A stretch of DNA of 64,000 nucleotides from Phlebopus portentosus (lineage: Eukaryota > Basidiomycota > Agaricomycetes > Boletales > Boletinellaceae): the NCBI GenBank assembly GCA_037892935.1, contig JAYXKI010000015.1, positions 558,001 to 622,000 on the forward strand. Reading direction: 5' to 3'. How positions within the stretch are numbered: the stretch's first letter is position 1; each line of letters opens with the position of its first letter. Shown here piece by piece: positions 9,581 to 21,179 of the stretch. The notes under the pieces are model-generated. The model saw only the letters and a program-made list of their open reading frames with translations, had not been told where the DNA came from and did not search any database. The position numbers were made by a program, and so were the translations under genes.

Positions 9581-12500
9581 GGTTTCCTAAAGGATTCTTT
9601 TCGTTGGACTCGTTAAAATATAATCGTCCTGCTGTACAATATCAAGATACGAATATCAGTGACAGTTTTACCCTTCGAAAGATCCTTACCGACGTGCTGC
9701 CAGATGAATCTGAAGACGACAACGATGACTTCGAGGTCTATGAAGATTTATTTGTCAGGAGAGCAGATGCGCAAGCAGGCGAGTTGAGAGAGGAGGAGCG
9801 GAATCAGACCGCTATAAAAAATGAGGTTGTGGCGGAAGCACCTTACTGCGAGAACGTTGTTGCTCAGGCGAACGTTACTGAAGCAGTGTGGAATGTGGTA
9901 GGCAGACGCGCGGCTGAGGTATGGCGCGAGGGGATTGTGGACGCAGACCAGTTTGTCCGGAGGGCAGGAGGAAAAGAGTTGGACGCCTTCGTTAGCATCG
10001 TACACCCAAAGGTGGCAGGCGACGATGAAGTAGATTTGTCAAACCCTCTACTCGAAGAGGAAAACTTCATTGACGCCCATGCGCTAATCGACTCGGGATG
10101 CACGGGTTCATGTATCGATGAAGGTTTCGTTAAACGATACGGTTTCCCTACCCAGAGGTACATTCGACCTAGACCAGTCTTCAATGCTGACGGAACAAGC
10201 AATGAAGCTGGGTTGATCAAGGAATACGTAGTCGTACGAATGTTCTTTGGGAAACATGAAGAGGAGATTCGACTGGCAGTGACATCCTTGGCGTCGAGCA
10301 ACATCTTCCTCGGACATGACTGGTTGACGAAGCACAATCCTGAGATCGATTGGAAGTTAGGAGCAGTCAAGTTCACACGTTGCCCTGACGAATGTGAGTT
10401 GTCACCATCGAACAAGGAGATAGACGAAGAGTTTGTGAGGAATGTGCGGATGAAGGAAGCGGCGAAGTGGCCGCCTTACCTGGAGGAATACGCCGACGTC
10501 TTTAGTGAGGAATCGTTCGAACGCTTACCAAACCACCGAACGTGGGACCACGCTATTGACCTGAAACCGGACTTCAAACCCAGCGATTGCAAGGTTTATC
10601 CATTATCGCCGAAAGAACAAGAGGCGATGAAGGAATTCATCGAGGAGAACCTAGCATCTGGACGTATCCGACAGTCGAAATCCCCGATGGCGTCTCCATT
10701 CTTCTTTATCAAAAAGGAAGACGGGAGCTTACGAGCAATTCAAGATTACCGAAAGCTTAACGAAGGAACGGTTAAGAACAAATACCCATTGCCGTTGATA
10801 AATGAGCTCATCGATAAGGTCAAGGATGCGAAATACATCACGAAGCTCGACGTTCGCTGGGGATATTACAATATTCGGATTCGTGAGGGTGATGAATGGA
10901 AGGCGGCGTTTAGGATGAATTTGGGCTTATTCGAACCGACAGTCATGTTTTTCGGATTATGCAATGCGCCGGCGACATTCCAAGGTTTCATGAACGATAT
11001 CTTTCGAGAAATGATCCATGAGGGTATCGTCATCATTTACCTCGACGACATTCTCATTTTCTCGAACGATTTGGAAGAACATTGCCAACGCACCAAACGA
11101 GTCTTTGAAATCCTGCGTCAAAATGGACTGTTCCTGAAGCCGCAGAAATGTGAGTTCGAGGTTGATACAGTTAAGTATCTCGGACACATCATCGGTAATG
11201 GCGAGGTTCGAATGGACCCAAAGAAGACAACAGCAGTTCAGGAGTGGCCAATCCCACGAAACGTTCACGAACTGCAACAATTCCTGGGACTAGGGAATTG
11301 GTTGCGACGATTCGTAAGGGACTACAGCTCTGTTGTTAAACCCCTGACGACGCTGACGGGTAAGGTGGAATGGAAGTGGGGCGAGGATGAACAGACGGCG
11401 TTCGAGGAACTGAAAGGTCGGTTGAGTAGTCCCCCGGTTCTAGCCATCCCGAATGAAGAGGGTCCTTTCCGGGTCGAAGCAGATGCGTCGGACTTTGCGT
11501 CTGGAGGAGTGCTCCTTCAGAAACAAGATGACAAGTGGAAGGTGATAGCTTATCGATCGTCGACCTTCTTGGAGGCCGAACGAAATTACGAGATCTATGA
11601 CAAAGAGATGCTCGCAATCGTTCAAGCTCTCAAGGAATGGCGACAATACCTCCAAGGAGCCAAGAGACCCTTCGAAGTATGGACCGATCACGCAAACCTG
11701 ACATATTTCCGATCGCCTCAAAAGTTGAATCGTCGACAAGCTCGTTGGCGACTTGATTTAGCTGAATTCGACTTCACGTTAGTACACAAGCCAGGGAAGA
11801 CGTTGGGCAAAGCCGACATATTGTCGAGACGGGCGGACTACAACAAGGGCGAACGGGATAATGAGGACGTCATGTTCATCAGAGACGAATGGCTGGTCAG
11901 GGGAACGGTAGAGACGTCGAGAGACGTGTTGATCGAAAAGATTCGAAAGGCACAGATGGAGCTGGAGGAGGAAGAGAGACCGACGAACTTAGTGTTTGTG
12001 GATGGGTTGTGGAAAAAGGAGGTGACGACTAAGCTCTCAAGGACGAAGACGAAGAAGTTTCAAAACGTTTTCGTACCAACGAGCGTGAGGGAGGAAGTGA
12101 TGAGGGAGTGTCACGACTCGACGTTAGCAGGCCACCCAGGAGCAAACAAGACCGTTGCACTAGCGAACAGAGGTTTCTGGTGGCCTAACATGTACGTCGA
12201 TGTCCGGAATTACGTGTGAGGATGCGATCGTTGTCAGCGAACGAAGGCCCTCAGAACAACAAGAACAAAGGTTTTGCACCCTAACGAGGTGCCGGAGGCG
12301 CCATGGCAAGTTGTCACGGTCGACCTGATCGGAGAGTTGCCAGAGTCAAATGGATTTAACGCAATTTGTGTGGTAGTTGATCGCTTCAGCAAACAAATCC
12401 ATGCGATACCAACGACGACGAAATTGACAGCAGAAGGAATGGCCAGGATTTACAGGGACCATGTCTTCCGGTTGCACGGCTTACCTCAAAAGATCATCCA

Positions 12501-13395
12501 TGACCGAGGAGTACAGTTCGATGCAAAGATGATGAGGGAGTTATACAAACTCCTTCACATCGAAGGCAATCCGTCAATGGCATACCACCCTCAAACAGAC
12601 GGACAGATGGAACGAGTTAATCAAGAACTCGAACAGTACCTTCGACTATACGTCAATCATCGACAATCAGACTGGGCGGACTGGTTAGCTCTTGCAGAGT
12701 TTGCGCACAACAATCGTGAACATTCGGCGACCAAACTATCACCCTTCTTCGTCAACACGGGACAACACCCTTCAGGCTTTACGGGCGTGGGGACGACTTC
12801 GTCCAATCTATCGGCAGAAGAGTTTGCTAAACATGTCAAAGGAATACACGAACTCGCTCAGGCCAATCTGACCCAGGCCAATGAAGACATGAAGCGCTTC
12901 TACGATCGTCATGCCGGAAAGTCGGTAGTATACGAGATGGGACAAAAGGTCTTCTTGGATGGTCGAAACATTAAGACGATCCGACCGACGAAGAAGATGG
13001 ACGACAAATGGTTTGGCCCATTCGAGGTAATGGAAAAGGTGGGCGCGAGCGCGTATAAGCTAAAGATCCCAAAGACATGGAAACACGTTCATCCCGTCTT
13101 TAACGAGATCCTGCTCAAACCGGCCGTTCAACCGTCTTTCGAATCACAGAAGAAGCCGCCTCCACCCCCGCCAGTGATCGTTGACGAACAGGAAGAGTAT
13201 GAGGTTGAAGAAATACTCGACTCACGTCTACATCGAGGAAGGCTCCAGTTCTTGGTCAAGTGGGTTGGATATGAGGAAGCGACATGGCAGCCGGAATCCA
13301 ACGTCAAGGACAATGCACAGGAATCGATTCAAGAATTCTATCGTCAACATCCTGGAGCTCCGCGAAAGTTAACAATACCTCGACAAAGCTTGTGA
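9545..13395 (+). pseudogene. pol of element II (one nonsense codon)
   Basis: Chromovirus polyprotein in the -1 frame relative to gag. In order: aspartic protease (LIDSGCTGSC, about 10087), reverse transcriptase ([18 protein letters not shown] at about 11038), RNase H (EADASDF, YDKEMLAI, TDHANL), integrase zinc region (GHPG about 12130, CDRCQ about 12225), integrase core with D/D/E (VDLIG, HDRGVQFD, TDGQMERVNQ), the GPF motif and a C-terminal chromodomain (EEYEVEEILDSRL to EFYRQHPG). It is open from 9604 to 12219, where TGA replaces the CGG of element III; the rest (12274-13395) is intact. One or two point changes make this a recently dead copy. Confidence 0.93.
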
Positions 13396-13467
13396 GCACT
13401 GTATAGGTTTACGTCGTCAGAAGGATTATGTGGTTGGTCGGGACGCCCAACCTTGAGAGGGGGGTGA

Positions 13468-13917
13468 TGTAAGGACTCGAACATTTTCCTTTTCTTTTCT
13501 TATGTCATCATTCATTTTAAATATTCCTTTTCCTTTTCTTTATATTACTAATCCCCTTTTACTAATTCCGTTCAATCCGTTGTGGCTTATTCATCTTCAG
13601 TCATCGGCCATGACTAAATCCATTCCTTCCGACTAACACGCTCACTAATCACTCCACTCTTTGACATGTGACCTTCCTATTAGAGTAGACCTTTCCCGTG
13701 CTCAAAGTCTATATAAGTAGATAGTTTGACTCTTTCGTTCCTTGTCTTTCTATTCTACTTACCTTCACTGCGACATAGGTATCTACTCTTGTATTATTAG
13801 TTTGCTGAATTCTACTTACCTTCACTGCGACATAGCGTGCGTATAGCCCGGCAACTCGCGTTAGCCAGTTGTTTGTTGTTGTGTTGGCCGCCTCGAGATC
13901 GACGCCCGTTAGTCTCG
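13468..13917 (+). repeat. 3' LTR of element II, right end deleted
   Basis: Starts TGTAAGGACTCG after a purine-rich tract and matches the 5' LTR with about six differences. It stops at GTCTCG; the terminal ...CTGCCTAACA is missing and the sequence jumps into element I on the opposite strand. Confidence 0.9.
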
Positions 13918-15763
13918 CAGGGCAACACGTGAACTTGACTGTTCCCGATCTCCAGTCGATCCTCATTTTTTATAGTGGTTTGATTCCGCTCTTCCACACT
14001 AAGCTCGTTTGAATCGCCTGCTTGCGCATTCACTTTTCTAACCAACAAATCTGTGTAGACGTTGAAGTCATTGTCATCCGCTTCAGGTTCGTCAGGTATT
14101 ACGTCGGTAAGGAGTTTTCGAAGGGTGAAACCGTCACTGATATTCGCATCTTGGTATTGTACAACAGGACAATTATATTTTAACGAGTCCGACGAAAAGA
14201 ATCCTTTAGGTGATCGACCAGTCGTTCTGACATCTACGTCTGGTCTTCCGGAACACCCTCGCCGTCCACGAGTTCTTCCAGTTCAGTCGGCACTGCTTGC
14301 ACATCGATGTCGTCGACCTCTTCGAAGGAGGATTCCTTCACTTGGCCGAGTTCCTTGAAGAGCACCTTTCTGTCTGCTGGAACAAAGGCCGCAATGATTG
14401 CGCGTATCGCTTCACGGCCTCGGGGGCATTCCCGAATGTAGTGGCCCACTTGACCACACTTATAACAAGCGCGCGCGCGACGCACCTGATTCATCATCAC
14501 CTCCATCGGCTGACCTAGGCCTCCGTATGTTACTCCAGTCACATCACGACGATCTTGGGCGGGAGGGATGAAAGGGCGAGTCGCTTGTTGAGGCGGCACC
14601 GGACGTCTTAGTGGCGGTGGCGCTGGTTTTATCACTGTTGAGCCGACCATCTTCCTTCTACGCTCGGCCATTAGATCCCTGATCTGATGCTCGACCCTGT
14701 TGACCTTGACCGCAGCCTTCTTGAATTCCTCATACGTTGTCGGCTCATTGGGTAGGCACATGATACCTTCAACCACCTTCGGGTTTAGTGCTTGTTTCAA
14801 GCGACTCATCAGCCATTCATCATGAGCCTCGGTGGCCAGTCCAGCGTCAACTCGACAAATGTCAAACTTATTGAAGAACTCGTCAGCGTTGAGGTCCCCT
14901 TAGTACATCGCGTCGAGCCTTTCGAAGGCCTTCTGGGAACAAGCCAGATCATCAAACGAGGTGTCAAGTTTCTTTAGGAAAGCATCCCAAGTGTCCTTGA
15001 ATGCTATCCTACCCTGTTCGTCGATTGCGCCACTCATGTAGCTTTCCGCCCAGCTCGCAGCAGCACCGCTCTTCATATATGACAGAGCAAACATGATCTT
15101 TGCTTTGCTCATCCTAAACTCTGACTCCAATGCATAAACATACAGGCGCAGCTCTCGTTTGAAGTCGACATATCCGTGTTCACCGTCAAAGTCTCAGGGC
15201 TTGGCGACATGAACCTTGTTCGTCTTTGATCCTTGACTCGTTCCTTCTCCTGCCGCTTGGAGTGCTAGCACGATCGCCATAGCAAGGTCCGTTATTGACT
15301 CTTTCGACAATGACATCTCTTGTTCTTCTTCTTCGTCTTCCTCCTCTTCGTCTGTTGGTACGAGCAGAGCTGGCTCTCATAGTTCGGTGAAAGACAACAA
15401 GGGTGCTATGGGTGGAGCTGACGTCTGACCTGTTGATGTTGATGGCCCTAGTAATGAAGCCGTTGATCGTGTGGGGGTAGGGGGTGCGGGATTGTCTACG
15501 TCACCCTCTTGTTTCGCTCTCCAATATTGGGACTTGTCCCCTCTGGTAGAGTACCACTTCTTCGCAGCCTCGTCCCACCAAGCAATGAAGGTTTGATCGC
15601 CCGACTTGACGATATACTGTCCTCGCGATGCACTCCACCTAGTGTTTGTCAGGAGAGCCGCCCACTGATCGTCAGTTAGATCCACCTTGATAGGCCAGAG
15701 GTGGACTGGGGATTGGGATGGTGTTCGGATGGGACCAACTTCAGATGACCAGCTCATCTTTGA
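13918..15763 (-). pseudogene. gag and start of pol of element I, deleted and broken
   Basis: Continuation of element I beyond element II. In minus-strand order it has the gag N-terminal segment (15757-15377), the gag core (15130-14900), the gag C-terminal part with the zinc knuckle CYKCGQVGHYIREC (14809-14234), then the start of pol and a short protease-proximal piece up to 13918. A second deletion (junction near 13960) removes about 500 bp between the pol N-terminus and the region after the protease. An ATG precedes the gag frame here (M-S-W-S), but elements II and III have ACG at that codon, so it may come from CpG decay. The heptamer at the gag end is changed (GGGTGTT), while the GACCAG/CTGGTC stem is kept. 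Confidence 0.88.
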
Positions 15764-15967
15764 AATTGATGACTAGTCGGAAGGCACCGAGGTAGATGAT
15801 GAACGAGATGCTCAATGATGATTGGACTCTATGAGTCACCCAAGAGAACGTCTGATGCGAGTTCCACAGAAGAGTGATTCGGAGCATCACGATTGGAGGA
15901 TTGATTGATTGTTTTGGGAACTATCGGGACACGTCAAAGTCAGTCGGACCTTGACAGGCAAGATAGG

Positions 15968-17572
15968 TGTTAGGACTGGCGTTTTCAGACGAGGTGGTCA
16001 GTCTGAGCGTACCGGAACAAGTCCCTGCTTCCTCCTTCTGACAATGTATGATTGGAGAGTAGAGTAGTGAAGGTTAGATGTACTACTAAGAAGCGAGCTA
16101 TAGGCTCAAGCTTGACTCAGCAGTAGAGCAGAGGTTCAATCAAAGGGGTACAGTTATGATTGAGAGTACAAAATAATTTTGCTGAGGGACAACACCCCGC
16201 TCAGCTGGCGCCTTAAATAAAGTTTCTACTGAATACTACTGACTACCAAATACTACCGACCATGCCTCGCCATTGGTTAGGGCAATGTGTTTCAGCTGGT
16301 CTCACCACTACTTTCCTGAGTCTGTAGTACCACTGACAACTCTGGTGGTGCTACTGAAACTCCTGGTTGCACCACCGACTACTTCCTTCCCTATTAGGCA
16401 GGCCCTTCTCCACCTTTGATCTGAAGAAGCTTTCCCCAGGCTTCTGTCGACCTTCAGTTCCTATCACATGTTAATCCTTAATGCCAATCCTCCCACGAGA
16501 GACTTCTTCCATGTGCTGCAATCTTGCTTCGCCGGTGCTCCATTACTCCGGCCGAGCTTCTGCCATTAGTCTTCCATCATGGGGCTGACCGTTATCTCAG
16601 GATTCAGGATTGGCAACTCCTGCTGATCTTCGGAGATTAACCTTGGCGGCTGTGTAAATTTAGCAGACACCCTTCTGTGCCTTGCTGCTATATCGATGTC
16701 AGAGAATTGTAGTCCGGTTCCCGACGTTAACCTGTATCTTTGTCCCAGGTGATTCGTCTCGCGCCATTCGTCGACTGTAATAACCCCTTCTTCTGATCGT
16801 TCCCATGCTTCTAGCATTTGATCCGTTGCTTCTTCGATAAGACTTTCGACGTCCGATGGTGCCGCATAGTATATCGGCCAATCAACTTCCACTGCAGTGT
16901 TTCGACAAAGAGTCTGGTGACGATGCTGATTGATCCAAGCTCTCACGCAGACCTTCAATGCATAGATATCTCTGTTGCCAAGCATACGGATACCTCGTGG
17001 TCATATGCGCTCATTCCGCGGTTCGGCAATGGTTGGTCCAACGTTCGTTCCAAGGGTTCAGGCTTATGCCGAATCTTGACATCGGCTCCCTCCCTTGTTA
17101 CTAAGCGCTCCACGAAGTTCTTGAGGAGCCACTCCGAAAGAACCCAACTCCTTTGGTATGCCAAATAACAATTTGTACAGACTAGGCTTTCGTGAACAAA
17201 GCGTCTAGTTGCACTATGTCGATATCGTCTCTTCTGCAGGAGTTCCACATATCTTGCGATGTTCCGTTCTTCCATCTGCACGTAGCTTCGCTCGGGTGGA
17301 GGAGTATGTCCAATGTGCATTCCAGCTAGTCCTTGCTGCAAATCATATGGATCCTCCCTTTCATCGCATTCGTCTTCGTAATATCGTCGATCGGGTTCCT
17401 CTTGAATATATTCCACAGCAACCTCCTCAGGTCCTTGCTGTACTAGTGGGCGAGAATCGCCTCCACTATTCTGTTCTTGAAGCCTTTCAAAATGCTCTTG
17501 ATTAGGCTGCATAATTCAGTGTGTAAAGTGTCTGATGCCACGCCGCATTGTATAGCCACAATTTTCGTAACA
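15968..17572. mobile_element. 1605 bp insertion unit with TGTTA...TAACA ends
   Basis: Inserted in the 5' leader of element I: ATAGG is duplicated at 15963-15967 and 17573-17577, and the host sequence is contiguous when the unit is removed (compare 7610-7625). Its ends are TGTTAGGA and, inverted, TGTTACGA. No LTR pair, reverse transcriptase or transposase is seen. It carries a minus-strand reading frame that starts only 60 bp from one end. It could be a solo LTR of an unrelated family or a non-autonomous element that carries a gene. Confidence 0.7.
16566..17512 (-). pseudogene. Unrecognised protein inside the insertion unit, one frameshift
   Basis: Two overlapping minus-strand frames (17512-16955 and 16985-16566) appear to be one protein of about 310 residues broken by a single frameshift near 16975. 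The N-terminal 80 residues are rich in Gln and Glu. The middle has a Cys-x2-Cys pair (LVCTNCYLAYQ) and an aromatic, charged segment; the C-terminal half contains an acidic helix-like stretch (SLIEEATDQMLEAWERSEEG). I do not recognise the family. It starts with ATG 60 bp inside the mobile unit, so it probably moves with it; a gag-like protein or captured host gene are both possible. Confidence 0.5.
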
Positions 17573-17692
17573 ATAGGGGTTGCTCGGATAAATCTGGGAT
17601 GGGTGTGGTCGTTGACCGTCGATGTGTCTCCTGCGTAGAGTAGCGACAAACGAGTGGTTAAACCACGGGTTCGAGAGTAGGTCTTTCTATTA
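17573..17692 (-). other. 5' leader and primer-binding site of element I
   Basis: Leader sequence next to the 5' LTR. GTCTTTCTATT at 17681-17691 (AATAGAAAGAC in element orientation) is complementary to the segment at 17866-17876 of the LTR, the same self-priming arrangement as in elements II and III. The leader continues beyond the inserted unit at 15764-15967. Confidence 0.65.
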
Positions 17693-18111
17693 TGTTAGGC
17701 GGCGAGACTAACGGGCGTCGATCTCGAGGCGGCCAACACAACAACAAACAACTGGCTAACGCAAGTTGCCGGGCTATACGCATGCTATGTCACAGTGAAG
17801 GTAAGTAGATTTTAGCAAACTAATAATACAAGAGTAGATACCTATGTCGCAGTGAAGGTAAGTAGAATAGAAAGACAAGGAACGAAAGAGTCAAACTATC
17901 TACTTATATAGATGTTGAGCACGGGAAAGGTCTACTCTAATAGGAAGTCACATGACAAGGAATGAGATGATTAGTGAGTGTGATAGAACATTGTGGAATG
18001 TTCTGGTAATTGGATGAATAAGCGCATAAGAAAAATAAAAGAAAAGGAAAAAGAATATTTAAAATGAATGATGATGTAAGAAAAGAAAAGGAAAATGTTC
18101 GAGTCCTTACA
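17693..18111 (-). repeat. 5' LTR of element I
   Basis: 419 bp, about 96% identical to 1243-1661. It is followed by the target duplication CCAAC (18112-18116), which matches 1238-1242. This defines element I as 1243-18111. Confidence 0.93.
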
Positions 18112-21100
18112 CCAACTGCTGATGGTTGACGTACAGCTGAAGGTATTGCTCCAGCTCTTGATTAACCTGCTCTGTCTGTCCGTCAGTTTGTGGGTGATAC
18201 ACTGTCAATGGGTTATCTTCAATATGAAGGAGCTTGTATAACTCCTTCATCATCTTTACATCAAATTGCACTCCTCGGTCGTGAATAATCTTTTGAGGCA
18301 GTCCATGTAACCAGAGGATATGATCCCTATAGATTCTTGCCATGCCTTCAGCTGTTAACTTCGTTGTTGTCAGAATCACATGGATTTATTTGCTAAAGCA
18401 ATCAACTACAACACAAATTGCATTAAATCCATTTGACTCCAGTAATTCTCTGATCAGGTCGACCGTGACAATTTGTCATAGCACCTCCAGCACCTTATTA
18501 GGGTGCAAAACCTTTGCCCTCATTGTCCTTAGAGCTTTTGTCTGTTGACAACAATCACACCCCTGCACATACACCGCATGTCTGCACTCATCCTTGGCCA
18601 CCAGTACCTTTGTGCTATCAACTGGATTATCTTTGTCACTCCTGGATGTCCTGCCAGGGTTGAGTCATGGTGTTCCTTCATGATGACCTCTCTAATGCTT
18701 GCTAGTACATACAACTGCCTACCCTTCTTCTATGCCTCTCCTCTCCACTCGACCATCTTTGGTCACTCTTCTTTGCCTTTCTGCCCCTGTGCCTCTCTGA
18801 CCTTGTCAACAAGAACATCTCTGGATGTCTGAACCGTACCTCTAACCAGCCATTCCTTCTTGATGAAGGTTACATCTTTGTTGTCATGCTTGCCTTTGTC
18901 ATAATCTACTCGACATGACAACAGATTGGCCTTACCCAATGTCTTTCCAGGTTTGTGGACTAGCATGAAGTCAAATTTGGCTAAGTCGAGTTGCCAACGA
19001 GCCTGTCGACAATTTAGCTTCTATGGTGATTGGAAGTACATCAGGTTTACATGGTCCGTCCATACCTCAAAAGGTTGGTTAGCTCCCTGGAGGTATTGTC
19101 ATCATTCCTTGAGGGCTTGAACGATGATGAGCATTTCCTTGTTATAGATCTCGTAGTTATGCTCCGCCTCTAGGAAGGTTGATGACCGATAAGCAATCAC
19201 CTTCCACTTGCTGTCTTGTTTCTGGAGAAGCACTCCACCAGTCACAAAATCTGATGCATCAGCTTCCACACGAAAAGGGTCTTCACTGTTGGGTATTGCT
19301 AGTATGGGAGGACTGCTCAAACGATGCTTCAACTCTTTGAACACTGTCTGCTCCTCTTTACCCCACCTCCATTCTACCTTACCTATCAGCGTAGTTAACA
19401 GTTTGATGACTGAACTGTAGTCCTTAACAAAACGCTGCAACTAATTTTCTAATCCCAGGAATTGTTGCAGTTCATGGACGTTCTTTGAAATCGGCCAGTC
19501 TTGTACTGCCGCCGTTTTCTTGGGATCTATTTGAACTTTGCCATTACCAATGATGTGTCTGAGGTATTTAACTGTATCAACCTCGAACTCACATTTCTGT
19601 GGCTTCAGAAAAAGTCCATTCTGGTATAGGATCTCAAAAACTCATTTGGTCTGTCTTCGATGTTCTTCCAGGTCATTTGAGAAAATAAGGATGTCATCCA
19701 GATAAATGATGATGATACCTTCATGGATCAATTCTTGAAAGATATTGTTCATAAAACCTTGGAAGGTTGCTGGCACATTGCACAGACTGAAGAACACGAT
19801 GGTCAGTTTGAATAAGCCTAAGTTCATCCTAAACGCTGCCTTCCATTCATCCCCCTCACGAATCTGGATGTTGTAGTATCCCCAGCGAACGTCAAGCTTT
19901 GTGATGTATTTCACATCCTTGACCTTATTGATGAGCTCGTTTATCAGTGGCAATAGGTATTTGTTCTTGACCATTCCTTTATTGAGCTTTTGGTAGTCTT
20001 GGATTGCTTGCAAGCTCCCATCCTCTTTCTTGATAAAAAAGAATGGTGACACTATCGGAGATTTCAACTGTTGGATATGTCCTGATGCTAGGTTTCCTTC
20101 AATGAACTTCTTCATTGCCTCTTGTTCTTTTGGTGATAATGGGTAAACCTTGCAGTCGCTGGGTTTGAAGTCCGGTTTCAAGTCAATAGCATGGTCCCAC
20201 GTTCAGTGATTTGGTAAACATTCAAATAATTCCTCACTAAAGACATTAGCATATTCTTCTAGATAAGGCAGCCACTTCACCGCTTCCTTCATCCTCACAC
20301 TCCCTGCATACTCATCATCTATCTCTTCCCTTGACAACATTGAATCACATTTGTCTGGACAACATGTGAACTTGATAGATCCAATTTTCTAGTCAATCTC
20401 TGGGTTATGTTTCTGCAACCAATCATGACTGAGGAAAATGTTGCTCGATGCTAAAGATGTGACCGCTAATTGGATCTCTTCTTTGTGTTTCCCAAAGAAC
20501 ATCCATACTATGACATACTCCTTGATTAGTCCGCCCTTGTTGCTAGTACCATCAGCATTGAAGACTGGCCTAGGTCAGATATATCTTTGGGTTGGGAAGC
20601 TGTATTACTTAATAAAACCTTTGTCAATACAAGAGCCTGTGCATCCTAAATCAATTAAGGTGTGAGCATCAATGAAATGTTTGTCCTCAAGCCCAGGATT
20701 TGACAGATCAACTTCATCATCTCCAGTGACCTTAGGATGGATGATGCTGATGAAGGTATCCAGTTCTTTACCACCCGCCCTCCTGATGAACTATTCCACA
20801 TCCTCTATGCCTTCACACCATACCTCAGCCGCATGTCAGCCAACCACATCCCACACCACTTTGGTAACATTTGCCCAAGTAACAATGTTCTTGTGGTAAG
20901 GTTCTTCCACCACAACCTCATTTTTTACAGTGGTTTGAGTCTGCTCTTCCGCTCTCAAGTCGCCTACTTGCACATCTACCTTTCTGACAAACAAATCCTC
21001 ATAGATTTTGAAGTCTTCATCATCGTCTTTAGATTCGTTTGGCAGCACATCAGTAAGGATTTTTCAAAGGGTGAAACCATCACTGATATTTGCATCTCAA

Positions 21101-21160
21101 TATTGTACAATAGGACAATTATATTTTAACGAGTCCAATGAAAAGAGTCCTTTAGAGAAA
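18112..21160 (-). pseudogene. pol of element 0, heavily decayed
   Basis: Minus-strand remnant covering, in order of translation, the pol N-terminus (about 21129-20700), protease (near 20640), reverse transcriptase (20181-19642, YLDDIL readable), RNase H (19440-19102), integrase zinc region (18714-18529) and integrase core (18379-18112, HDRGVQFD and TDGQTEQVNQ). It joins the C-terminal part at 441-1242 across element I. Many CGA and CAA codons have become TGA or TAA, and CpG is very rare. It is non-functional. Confidence 0.9.
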
Positions 21161-21179
21161 CAACCAGCCATCCTAACAT

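Larger units (their letters stand above)
6167..13917 (+). mobile_element. Ty3/gypsy chromovirus element II, nearly complete
   Basis: Plus-strand element inserted into the reverse transcriptase region of element I. It has a 5' LTR (6167-7502, itself carrying an insertion), an 11-nt primer-binding site, gag with one stop, pol with one stop, a polypurine tract (about 13452-13466) and a 3' LTR that lacks its last ~9 bases. The two LTRs differ at about six positions over ~450 bp, so insertion was recent. No target duplication remains because the right end and about 200 bp of adjoining element I are deleted. Confidence 0.93.

Noticed and set aside
9748..10415. Antisense frames up to 183 codons opposite pol
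   Set aside because: They are shadows of the pol frame and recur wherever pol is present.
14062..14358. Plus-strand 98-codon frame inside element I
   Set aside because: It is the complement of decayed gag and pol sequence.
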